From assembly GCA_029834535.1 (NCBI GenBank), contig JAQMWT010000322.1:434001-498000 (forward strand): a stretch of 64,000 nucleotides of DNA, written 5' to 3'. This DNA comes from Chrysophaeum taylorii. Its lineage: Eukaryota > Sar > Pelagophyceae > Pelagomonadales > Pelagomonadaceae. Shown here piece after piece: positions 47,721 to 59,733 of this stretch. The first letter of the stretch is position 1. Every line of letters begins with the position of its first letter. Under the pieces are notes generated by a model. That model had not been told where the DNA came from and made no database searches. It saw only the letters and a program-made list of their open reading frames with translations. Both the position numbers and the translations under genes were made by a program.

Positions 47721-48908
47721 TCTGATGCGGCTTCGTGAACAAATTTTGAGCTCACGTGATGGGAGCAAATAATCAATCACCTTAGCGCGCCGGGGGGTAC
47801 GCGCCTACAGAAGCCAACCTCGTAATCATTTCAGTTCAGGGTCACAGGACATTGTCCATTGGCACGGACTGCAGAGGATGGCGAAGAGATTATATTGTGT
47901 CACAATATGGGAAGAAAATAAAGCACGGCAGGACAATGAGAAACTGCCAAGCAGCTGGAGCATCACGACGCTGAAATCGCAAGCCCATATCCAGGTACAT
48001 ACTTAGGTGGACCGCCATAAAGAGCGGCCCATTAGTTGCGCCCGAAGACGTGCGAGTGTGCACGTACTTCGCTCAGCCACCCGGTCTATGAGCATCAAAG
48101 GCAAACTAATGAAAACCACAGCGAACCTGCCACAAGGAAAAGTCAATCACCGCACAGGATTTCTCGGCAGCGAAGGTCGGGCACGGGAAGTGAAGCCGCA
48201 AGCAGACAGCCAGCAGAATCAGCCGTGACGCCCGCCGGTACCGGTCCCTTAACTTCCCAATGTATTAAATGCCCATCAGCAAACCTCACATTGGAGACAG
48301 AGCTTCGACGAGCCCGAGTATCTAACTCCTTTAGTTAACGCATCTTTCTCGGGGATACGTTGCCACTGCGCCCACAATGGCTCTTACAATGGGGCGGCAC
48401 GAGGAGTCATCATCCTCGGCATACATGGCGTCACAATTTGGAGTCAGGCTGTGGTTGTGTTTGGCCGATGCGAATCATCTTGCTTCTAGGTGTTTCGCGG
48501 TATTCATCGCGCACCATGTGATGTCAATCGGAAAGCGGCGCGACGATTCCCTGCGCGAGCAATTGCGCGCCGGCAAGCGACGCAGTAGTCGGTCTGCAAA
48601 ATTCCTGAAGAGCGACGCAAGGAGAATCCCGCCTGGAGAATGAAAGTAAATATGAAAAAAAAAAAAATGAGCTTTCTGACCAGCCCTCCCTGAGGCCTCG
48701 CGCCGCGATCTAACTTCTGAGTTGGTGATTTTCGTATGCGACAAGGTCGAGTCCATGCCCGTGTACTTGGCAGCGTCCTTCGATCTGCCCGGGCCACGCA
48801 CCTTGTCGAAATCGTTGTCGCAGTCTACCCACAAACCCACTGCGTTCGGGGCTATGGAGGCATGTTACCAAAATGCCATCGCGGGAAGCGAAGGTAAGGT
48901 TATGGTTG
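47721..48908. other. Sequence 3' of gene D, no gene seen
   Basis: Short open frames without recognisable domains. An A-run at about 48654-48667, with GAATGAAAGTAAATATG before it, stands out but may be chance or a decayed retroposon tail. The 3' UTR of gene D (minus) lies at its right side. Confidence 0.35.
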
Positions 48909-51900
48909 TCATTGGCTTCGTCTTTGAACGGGCAAATTGTCGTGACACTCGATGTTGGAAGATGGTCGTTCATACTTGGACTCCGCACCGAGCGACTCAA
49001 CAGAAGTTTCATTGAGGCATTCTTCGTCGTTGCGCACAACTTCACAAGGTTGTTGTCCATTATCATCTCCCGTGGTATCAAACAGTATTGATGGAAGACA
49101 CTCATTCCATTCGGGTTCTTCCTTGCCATACACGTCGTTGCTGTTCTCCTCAACATAAGGAGATGAATCTTCTTCGGACGATTTCGAGGACGACAACAAT
49201 CGACTGACAAGCCTTGAAGGCGCTATTCGTTTGAGGTGCCCACCATCTATGAGTTTTTTTGCCCGTTGCGTATTCAGGAGCTTGATAAGGATTGTGATGA
49301 AGAGGCCCATAGTGAAGGCGAAGATAGCCACCGCAACATAGTTTATAACTTCCGAGGTGCTGTTTGCTTCTCGACGAGCAAGGTTGAAGACTTGAGGCAA
49401 ATCTGCGCGCGTCGTTATGACCGCGGAGAGTACCACGACTCCCATCGTAAATTCCTCCACGATGGCCTCTTGGTAATGGGTCGGCGCAGCCAAGATTATC
49501 GAGGTCAAGAAGAGTCCGAGTCTCGTGCCCGGGGAAGGCCTGAACACTGAATCCCGGTAGATCTCGCTGAGTCTCTTGAGGACGCTGAGTGGGTTCTCTT
49601 CCCGTTGTGGATTTTCATCCAAGGATTGCACGGAGAATAACGAGGACAAGCGACTCATGCGAGGACCAAAACCAACGTGTTCACCGCGCAAGAGTGCCTT
49701 GCCAAATTTGGTCTCGGCCAGCCAGGGACTCATCAGAGAAAGGTAGCAGGCTGCCGAGTCCGGAAGAATCGTCCGATACGGAAAGCGGCGAAGGGCGCTT
49801 GGATTTTCGAGATGGTCGAGATGTTCCTGGAGCAATGCAGGCAAGCAGACGTCAAAAAATATTATCTCTATGGGCAAGATGAGGCAGAAAAAAAACGCAA
49901 CAACGACGCAAAAGCCGACCAAAGTAAGCTTGGCTCTGTCGACGGTTATCACCGCCGCAACCTGCGCTGTGAACGCGCACACGCCGGCAAGAAACACAAC
50001 GCAGACGAACCACGCGCTCAGGTAGGCCCAAACCGGTGGCGAATCCTCTCGGACGTTCACCTGGTAGAGTGCACGATCCACAGTCTTGGCATAGACCTTG
50101 CGCTCAACAGGTGTGAGCCTATCGAAGCGCTCGCGTTCTATAACCTTCATCATGCGATAATGGTCCGAGTACAGATCACTTTCCAGTTCCTCGTATAGCT
50201 TGACAGCCGCACGAAGGTGGCCCTTGATAATCTTAGCGATCTCGGCCTGCCACACCGACGTTTTTGCCACCCAGCCCCAAGAATCGAGCAAATCTGCTTC
50301 CATCACCTCGAGGATGCGCAGGCCCCGTTTGCCGAGATCATCGTTCCACGATCCCGAAGCCATCATCTGTCGCAACTCTTGAAGGCGCTGATAGACACCC
50401 TCTTGCACGTGGCGAGCGAGCTCCTGAATGAGAACAGCCTCGCTTATTGTTCCCAGTCCGCCCATAGCACCGCCCTGTAAATTGTACGCAGTCATCGTCG
50501 AGCTGAATCTCTTTTTCAGGCGACGTTGACCGCCTTTCGCAGCGTGTCTGAACGTCAGGATACTCAAACGTGTTGCGGCCGTTAGAGTGGAGCGCCTCAC
50601 AGGGTGCGGGTACTCGTGGCAAGAGAGACGAAGATCTGTACCCCTATTCCCATTCTCAAAGTTGCTGTTTGTTCCAAGACTAGCAGTGGACGATCGAGAG
50701 ACTGACTCATAGACTCTAGAGATCCAACCTTGGAGTGCTGTAGTGCGCAAAGACTCTTCTTTGTAGACCGTACCGCAGGTTGCGTTCGTCGTCATTTCCT
50801 CGTAGTCGTCGTCAAAGTCGCCAGACTGTTTTTGATCGGCGGAATACATCCTGGACGATGATCTCCGACCGGCGACAGATGATGATCTCTGACCGGCGAC
50901 AGAAGCGTAGTCGAACAGACACCCGATGCGCGGCCCCGCGCTAGTGTTCGAGACATTTGAAGAGCTGGTAAACTGACGCCCAACTCGAGGCCCGACAGTG
51001 GTGTTCGAGGCATTAGAAAGGCTGGTAACCTGACGCCCGACTCGCCCCCCGATGCTGGTGCGCGAGACACCAGAATGTGTGGTCAACTGATGGCTGACAC
51101 GCCGGCCCACAGCGACATTCGACCACATACATGTCAGCATTGGTGGCACCGGCGCAAACAGGTAGTTGTCCATTAGCCAGTGCCCAATTGCGAGAGCAAA
51201 TATAATAATTGGCTGGATCATAAATACCATGATTATGTGATCCGAGGCTGCAGCAACATTGTTGCCCATCACAACGGAAACCTGTGAGAGTCAATAAGCT
51301 CTGCATACGACGCACTTGACAAAGAAACTTAGGCGCTCCTGCACTCCGGGAGTTTACGCAAGAGCCGCTGCATTCATCCCATTCGCAAAGATTTCTCCTC
51401 GAGCCCAAACTTTTCACTTGGCTACACGAAGACTCCGTGTGCTTTGTGCAATCTTCATCCGGATACTCCCACACAATTTCCAGTCCTACGGACACGAAGA
51501 TCACAAGCAGCTCCATGCCGAATTTCCATGCGCGAATACGGCGAGGCACGCGTTTACCTGAGCATATAAGCCTCATCACAATGTGCACAGTTCGAACTAC
51601 ACGCTGCACGTTCCCATTACACCACAGTTAGAGTTCGCGTTCAACACTGCGCTTTGCTGTAAACCACAAGCATATTGAGTATCGGATGGCGGAAGATCAG
51701 AGCCTCTTTCCATGATTTCTTATTTTGCGACACGAGATTCCCACGCCTTGTGGTCTGAAAAGCGAGACCCGATGAATGATGCTTCCTGTCTAGGACCTCC
51801 CCGACGCCTGCCATAAAAAGCGTGAAGCCCAGAATAACGGTCGTCGCTATGAGCATGAGGATAGATGCTCGCAGCGTCGGTTTCGTCTCAAAGACTGCAG

Positions 51901-54900
51901 TGTACCGTTCTACTGCGTCGATGTATTCGTCAACAGTCGAGTAATCGCTTCCCTCTTGGGTATTATCGATTGCACACTCGCAAGTCGCCACCCCTCTATC
52001 TTTGATATTGATGATTTGGCAGTATTCCGGTATGACCCAACGACTGTTTTTCCACGTCGCACATGCCGACCTAGAAGTACTACACGAAAATTCAACAGTA
52101 CTAGGAGTACCATCGCAATAGAGTGAACGGGTTGTCGTGCCGTCCGGACAAGTTACCGTTTGGATGCCCTTGAATCCACACTCGCAAGTCGCATTGATCG
52201 TTTCATTTGAGAACGTTGCATTGTCCGGAGAACCACCGCTGCCGCCCGCAATGTCCAAGGTGACCGTTGTGTCGTTGTACTCGAGGTTTATCCCAAATTC
52301 GTCCACCGCTGTAAAATAGAAGCGGAGGCTGTCTGATGATGCTAAGGATCCTGCAATTGTGTTGAATGGGTTCAGTGTGAACTCGGTTAACGAAACATCG
52401 TACTGCACGTCGTGTTTCGCATCGATCGACACCGACGCATTCATCATCTGCGTCGTGATTTCCACGACCTGATCTCGATGAGGTGATGTGCGCTGACTCA
52501 CAGTGCGTACAAAATCCGCGTTTGCTTGCACGGATTCCTCGTTATAGACAAGCGTGTTTCGCTGAGAAGCGGTGAGTGAGTCAATTGCATCGAGAAGCAC
52601 GTAGGTTGCTTTGGTGCTGTTTGCAACAGTGCTGAACAAATCACTCTCGAGGATGTTTGATATGATATCAAGGATTATTGATGGTAGAGAAGAGCTCGAT
52701 GATCCAAGTCCGACCTCTTCGAGCCGCGCCGCCACGTCACTTATCAACCCAAGTGCGGTTTCAGCCGCGTCCGCCGACAGCACGTCTGGTTCATTAACAA
52801 GATAGAGCAAGGTAGTAGCAGTTTGCTTGAGCTCTGAGATCGATGTGGTATCGACGAACGTCTCAAATCCTGCGTCAAGCGCATAAATGAGACTTTCCAA
52901 CACAGCGGTGTCGTTGTGCACGTACGGCCTCGACGCTATAATAACTTGACAAATCGAGTCAAAAGAATTTTCTTCAAACGCATCTGCAAGAGCTTCACTG
53001 AGAATCTCGTTGAAATTAGACCCCGCAATCCCGGAATCTGCGACCACACGTGCTAAAGTTTCGGCCTTCCCTTGAGCGCCAAGCGTATCTGTGACGACGA
53101 CTGCAAGCGTCAAGTTTGGCAAACCAGCGGGAAGTCGCGAGCCAGACGCGGCCGAGGCATTACTCGCCGCTTGCAAGACGGCTTCGGTGTCTGAGAACAC
53201 ACTGGGCCCAGTCCGGAACTCATACTCGAATGGAAGCTCGTCACCTAGCCAGTTAGGTGCTCGCAAATCGAACATATCGAAGAAGGCCAGGCCTTCCGTA
53301 GGGGCCACGTCGAGCCACCCCGAGTGTGGCGGTTCGCGAACGTCCACATCGACAAGGGAGTATATGTTTGTTCCACTGGTCAAAGCTTGCAGTACGAAAG
53401 TGTAGTCATTACCGGATACGAGTGAGTTGGCCGAGATGACCAGGTCGTGAGACAAGGTCTCTCGAAAAGCTGGTTCTGAGATCGACAGTGTCGTACGCGC
53501 AACCTCTTCCAGCGTGCGATTTTCTGCGAACGTCCCGCTCACTAGAGTCCAGGACGCATTGACCATGCTTTGCGCCTCTTCAATCTCTTCGAGTCGCCGT
53601 TCTCCAACCACATTTGACGGCACGTTGACCACACCACGAATGACAAGTTTGTCTTGCGCAAGCGTTATATTCGAAGTGAATGTTTCGAGCTGCAGCGATG
53701 CATCAAAAAGTGTCGGCGCTCTTGCTGGGGCAAACGTGGTAGGAGTAGCAGATGGACTCGCGCTAGAGAATCTGGCGGGGGCCGTTGTGGTGACAAATGG
53801 TTGTCTTGTTGGCTGTGACGTTCCGAGAGATGGCGCAAGCTCCGCACTGCTCCACACAGAAGGGAATGTCGCAGTCCCCATTGCTGAAGGGGATGTTGTT
53901 CTAAACATGGCTGAGGGTTCGTTCGAATTCGTCAGTGGGGAGGTCGTTGGCAGCTGCGAAGGAGTTCGCGTGCGTACAGAGTCGGCTGAGTCAATGCTTG
54001 GCATGGTTGCAGCTTCCTCATTGGTCGTCGGCTGCAGAGTTGGATTCAGGGTACTATGGGGTGTCGGAATCGAGGTCACCAGAGGACTCGCAGTCGTAGC
54101 ATGCCAGTTCGTGATCGACGGTAGAAGTGTGCTTGGGCTCGGCACTCTTGCGTTAGGTCTGCTAGGAGTCCGCGTACTCGGACTCGGCGAATTTCGGCTC
54201 GGCGCGCTTGAACTCGGAATCGGCCTACTTGGATTGGGTACCGTGGCAGTCGGAAACGCAGATGGCACACTTGATGGCAATGAAGTGTACCGCACAGTTG
54301 GCTCGCTTGTAAAAATATTCGCCGACGGGGCGCGCGGGTGCTCTGTAGGAGCGATCGAGGGAGACAGAGTGGGAAGACTTTCAACGGATGGCGCAGTGGA
54401 CGTCGGCTCATCGATGTAACTGAGAAGAGATGGTTTAGGACTCGTTGGAAATGCCGTCGGAGCTAGTGACAGACTCGTTGGAAAGGCTGTCGGATTTCGT
54501 GACGGGAGCAATTCAGACTCGCTTTCGAAATCATCGGTTGCGCCCAACGACAATGCCGTTGGCGAAATCCATGGTTTGATTGTTGGGTTTGCAGTAGGCC
54601 AGCCTGAAAGTAAAAACGTGACAGTCGGCAGCATGCTCGGCACGATTATTTGAGGTTCAGAAGGATAAGTTCTCGGCGCGATCGATGGCTGAGATGATAG
54701 AAGGTTCGTAGAACTTTTTGTTGGACTTCCAAATGGTACCGATGATAGAATGGTCGATGGATTCGAAGTCGGGTTTGGAGAAGGCAACAACGTCAATGAA
54801 CTCGGCTGCTTTGTGGGTGACAAAGTTGGATTCACAGAAGGAAAAGATGATGGCTCGCTCGAGGGCCACCCGCTCGGTACGCTGCTTGGCAAGGTCGAAG

Positions 54901-57900
54901 GACTGGGTGTAGAACTCCCACTAGGCTCAGATGTGGGAAGAGATGATGGATGCGCCGAGGGATAAGCAGAAGGCTCCGCCGAAGGAGCGTTGCTCGGTGA
55001 ACTGCTTGGCAAGCTCGACGGACAGGCTGTTGAACTCTCGCTAGGCTCGGGAGTCGGAAGAGATGATGGGTACGTCGACGGAGAAGCAGATGGCTGCATC
55101 GAGGGAACGGTGCTCGGAGCACTGATTGGTGAGCTCGACGGAGTGGCTGTCGAGGTCTCACTCGGCTCGGGTGTTGGAAGAGATGATGGATACGCAGATG
55201 GAAAAGGAAGAGGTTGCGTTGAGGGAGCGGTGCTTGGTGAGCTGCTTGGCGAGCTCGACGGATTGGCTGTCGAGCTCTCAGTCGGCTCTGGTGAAGGAAG
55301 GGCGGATGGATATGCCGACGGAAAAGCAGATGGCAGAGTCGTAGGAGAAGTGGTCGGGGCAGTACTCGGCAAGTTCGACGGAATGGTTGTAGAGCCCGCA
55401 CTCGGATCGGGTGTTGGAAGAGATGATGGATACACCGATGGTGAAGCAGATGGCTGCATCGAAGGAGCGGTGGTCGGGTCAGTACTTGGCGAGCTTGACG
55501 GACTGGCTGACGAGCTTTCACTCGGCTCAGAAGTTGGAAGAAGTGATGGATATGGAGAAGGCAAAGCAGATGGCTGCGCCGACGGTGCGCAGCTTGGTGC
55601 ACTGCTTGGCACCGTCGACGGACTGGCTGTCGAGGTCTCACTTGGTTCGGAAGTTGGAAGAGATGATGGATACGCAGATGGAGAAGGAGATGGTCGAGTC
55701 GACGGCGGGTCGCTCGGTGCTCTGCTCGGCAAGCTCGACGGACTGGCTGTCGAGGTCTCACTTGGTCCGGAAGTTGGAAGAGATGATGGATATGGCGATG
55801 GAGAAGCAGATGGCTGCGTCGAGGGAGTGGTGCTCGGTGCTCTGCTCGGCAAGCTCGACGGACTAGCCGTCGAGCTCTCACTTGGTTCCGAAGTTGGAAG
55901 AGATGATGGATATGCTGACGGAGAAGCAGATGGCTGCGTCGAAGGAGCGGTGCTTGGTGCACTGCTTGGTAAGCTTGACGGACTGGCTGTCGAACTCTCG
56001 CTCGGCTCGGGCGTTGGTAGAGATGATGGATACGCAGACGGAGAACCAGATGGTTGCGTCGAAGGAGCGGTGCTCGGTGCACTGCTTGGTACGCTTGACG
56101 GACTGGCTGTCGAGCTCTCACTCGGCTCGGGCGTTGGTAGAGATGATGGATACGCGGATGGTTGCGTCGAGGGAGCATTGCTCGGTGCACTGCTAGGCAT
56201 GCCCGATGGACTGGCTGTCGGGCTCTCACTCGGAACGGAAGTTGGCAGTGATGATGGACAAGCAGATGGAAAAGCAGAAGGTTGTATCGAGGGAGCGTTG
56301 GTCGGTACACTGCTAGGCATGCCCGATGGACTGGCGGTCGGGCTCTCACTCGGAACGGAAGTTGGCAGTGATGATGGACAAGCAGATGGAAAAGCAGAAG
56401 GTTGTATCGAGGGAGCGTTGGTCGGTGCACTGCTAGGCATGCCCGATGGACTGGGTGTCGGGCTCTCACTCGGAACGGAAGTTGGAAGAGATGATGGATA
56501 AGCAGATGGAAAAGCAGAAGGTTGCGTCGAGGGAGCGTTGGTCGGTGCACTGCTAGGCATGCCCGATGGACTGGCTGTCGGGCTCTCACTCGGAACGGAA
56601 GTTGGAAGAGATGATGGATAAGCAGATGGAAAACCAGAAGGTTGCGTCGAGGGAGCGTTGCTCGGTACACTGGTTGGCATGCTCGATGGACTGGCTGTCG
56701 GACTCTCACTAGGAACGGAAGTTGGAAGAGACGATGGGTATGCCGATGGAAAGGCAGATGGCTGCGTCGAGGGAGCGGTGCTCGGTGCATTGCTTGGCGA
56801 GCTCGACGGACTAGCTGTCGAGCTCTCACTAGGTTCCGAAGTTGGAAGAGATGATGGATATGCCGATGGAAAAGTAGATGGCTGCGTCGACGGTGAGCTG
56901 CTCGGTGCACTACTCGGCAAACTCGATGGACTGGCTGTCGGGTTCGCACTCGGAACGGAAGTTGGAAGAGATGATGGATGCGCGGACGGAGAAGCAGATG
57001 GCTGCGTCGAAGGAGCGGTACTCGGCACATTACTTGGCAGACTCGACGGACTGGCTGTCGGGCTCGCACTCGGCAAGGGTGTTGGTAGAGACGATGGATA
57101 CGTAGACGGAGAAGCAGATGGTTGGGTCGAGGGAGTATTGCTCGGTGCACTGCTTGGTAAGCTTGACGGACTGGCGGTCGAGCTCTCACTCGGAACGGAA
57201 GTTGGAAGAGATGATGGATACGCAGATGGTCGTGTCGACGGTGAACCGCTCGGTGCACTACTTGGCAAACTCGACGGACTGGCTGTTGGGCTCTCACTCG
57301 GGAGAGACGTCGGAAGAGATGATGGATTTGCCGATGGAGAATGAGATGGCTGCGTCGAGGGAGCGGTACTCGGTGTAATACTCGGCAAACTCGAAGGAGT
57401 GGCTGTCGGGCTCTCACTCGGAACGGAAGTTGGAAGAGATGATGGGTATCCCGATGGAATAGGAGATGGTTCCGTCGATGGAGCGTTGCTCGGTGCACTG
57501 CTTGGCGAGCTCGACGGGGTGGCTGTCGAGCTCTCGCTTGGTTCAGAAGTTGGAAGAGACGAAGGATACGCAGATGGATACGCAGATGGTCGTGTCGAGG
57601 GTGAACCGCTCGGTGCACTACTTGGCAAACTCGACGGAGTGGCTGTCGGGCTCTCACTCGGGACGGACGTTGGAAGCGATGATGGATTTGCCGATGGAAA
57701 AAAAGATGGCTGCATCGAGGGAACGGTACTCGGTGCACTACTCGGCAAACTTGAAGGAGTGGCTGTCGGGCTCTCACTCGGAACGGACGTTGGAAGAGAT
57801 GACGGATTTGCCGATGGAAACGAAGACGGCATCGTCGACGGCGAACTGCTCGGCGCACGACTCGGCAAACTCAAAGGACTGGCTGTCGGGTTCGCACTCG

Positions 57901-59397
57901 GAACAGAAGTTGGAAGAGGCGATGGATACGCAGATGGAGAAGCAGACGGTCGTGTCGACGGCGAGCCGCTCGGCACAATACTCGGCAAACTCGACGGACT
58001 GGCCGTCGGATTCGCACTCGGAACGGAAGTTGGAAGAGATGATGGATACGCAGATGGAGAAGCAGACGGTCGCGTCGACGGCGAGCCGCTCGGCACAATA
58101 CTCGGCAAACTCGACGGACTGGCTGTCGGGTTTGCACTCGGAATGGAAGTTGGAAGAGATGATGGATACGCAGATGGAGAAGCAGACGGTCGCGTCGACG
58201 GCGAGTCGCTCGGCACAATACTCGGCAAGCTCGACGGACTGGCTGTCGGATTCGCACTCGGTTCTGGCGAGGGAAGCGATGACGGGATGCTCGTTGGATT
58301 GGAGGCAGGGATAGGCGAGGGCAGCAACGTTGGCAGCGAGGTCGGTTGGGTCGTGGGGGTCGAAGACGGATTTGCCGAAGGCGAAGTCGACGGGCGAGGC
58401 GAGGGCGCGACCGTCGGCGCGCTGCTCGGAGCGCTCGTGGGACTTGGCGTCGAGCTCGAGCTCGGCTGGGGAGACGGATTCGACGACGGATAGGAGGACG
58501 GGATTTGCGATGGTAGAAACGTCGGCAGCGCAGTCGGCTGTGATGTAGGTGTCGACGACGGCGTCGACGACGGATTAGTCGACGGGCGGCTCGAGGGCGT
58601 CGTCGAAGGAGTAGCGGTCGGCTCTGTCGTAGGAAGGGAGGTCGGAAACTCCGTCGGAATCTTTGAGGGCAAGTGCGAGGGCAGCATTGTTGGCACCCAT
58701 GTCGGGAGCGGGTGAGGATACGCGGACGGGAAAGTCGACGGCGCGACGCTCGGCGCGCCGGTCGGAGTATCCGTAGGTTTCGTCGAAGGAAGGTTCGAGG
58801 GGTTGGAGGAGGGCGCGAAAGTAGGAATCACCGTGGGACTCGGTGAGGGCACCCGAGTCGGGCCCAAGGTCGGATTGCTCGAGAAGGTTGGAAAGCTCGT
58901 GGGTTGACACGTGAAGTTTGTCGACGAAGCTTGACCTCCGCCAGAGGTCAAATTTCCGAGGCGCCAAAATACCTCGCTCGCAAAGTCTCCTCCCGTCACA
59001 GAGAGTTCGTACACTCCGGGAGAGTCGCAGTGTATGCACACCGGCTGTATGCCGTAGGATCCTCCGTCCAGCGTGCCCCTTTCCACCTCGCAAGTCGCGC
59101 ACGCCGAGTTGTTTATCGTGAAGCACGCGTCGTTCCAGCCGTCTCCCCAGGAGTCGATCATGACAAAGTTGATCAAGGTCCCGCCGCAGGTCGACGCGTT
59201 GGAGGACGTTGGCACGCAGGTACTCGGAGGCGGTCCTTCATCTTCAATAACCTCCACCTCCTCTCCTGCGGGCGTCACGTTGGAATAATAAATTCCCTAT
59301 CAATCACACACGGACACTGCGACTCGCCCCGGACGCCGCCGTAGCAGTAGATTAAGAAGACGATGATAGCACGAGAGAAACGAGGAATCATCATCAT
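48909..59397 (-). CDS. Gene D: giant GDGW / mucin-stalk / REJ-GPS multi-pass membrane protein
   Basis: Four exons: 59397-59328 (signal peptide rich in I, F, L), 59265-51646, 51557-51358 and 51281-48909, about 3420 aa. Intron 1 (62 bases) is GC-AG, and intron 3 begins GTAAAC. Intron 2 ends at 51558; its donor is GT at 51645, or GC 12 bases upstream. Exon 3 is 200 bases, as in B and C. Order: one GDGW module (VMIDSWGDGWNDACF, residues about 40-125), stalk (about 150-1880), REJ-like region (QDKLVIRG, PPHSGWLDVAPTEG), helical region, GPS-like cysteines (CATWKNSRW, ATCECAIDNT), then about seven helices. The loop after the third helix carries an extra 19-residue tandem repeat. The stop is TGA. This is the most divergent of the three full copies in stalk design. 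It probably acts at the cell surface; function unknown. Confidence 0.85.
50905..51100 (-). repeat. 57-base tandem repeat in the cytoplasmic loop of gene D
   Basis: About three and a half copies of a 57-base unit coding for a 19-residue S/R-rich repeat (SNASNTTVGPRVGRQ and variants). CTGGTAAACTGACGCCC and CTGGTAACCTGACGCCC lie exactly 57 bases apart. The repeat is absent from genes B and C, where the loop is acidic instead. Confidence 0.75.
54950..58260 (-). repeat. 120-base higher-order repeat array inside the gene D stalk
   Basis: The stalk consists of 40-residue units of ten tetrapeptides (SAYP, SSLP, TSVP, SESP, TASP and so on), repeated every 120 bases. Lines of sequence spaced 120 apart around 56281-56640 are almost identical. 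About 27 units are recognisable, some shortened by whole tetrapeptides. It contains almost no cysteine. Confidence 0.9.
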
Positions 59398-59733
59398 CGA
59401 GTCGGTTATTGCCCGCAGCGACTCACTACACAACGCGGAAGCACGACGAATGAAGAGGTCATCTCTTCACACACTGGGGTACCTACCTACCACCTAGTGC
59501 CACAAAAAAAAAATTCGCACCGTGTATGTACCCTTACCCTCAGAAACCCATCCCATGCACAGAAGAGCGTAGAAAACTCGGGGGTGAATCCAAATTTTTC
59601 CGGGAAATTCGGACGGTATATGTCATTCCTTACCCTTTTTGTATTGTTATTGTTGTTGTTGATTACGTATTGATATTGAGAAGAGCAGAGAGTAACGGCT
59701 TTTGTGGCAACAAACAAACAAAAGATCAAGATC
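59398..59733. promoter_or_regulatory. Divergent intergenic region between gene D and the U-box gene
   Basis: 336 bases separate the start codons of two genes transcribed away from each other, so both core promoters should lie here. It includes an A-run at about 59506-59514 and a TTGTTATTGTTGTTGTTGAT stretch at about 59645. No canonical TATA box can be assigned with confidence. Confidence 0.5.

Noticed and set aside
48650-48670. Poly(A)-like run as the tail of a retroposed gene
   Set aside because: No coding similarity or target duplication is visible next to it, so the run alone is not sufficient.
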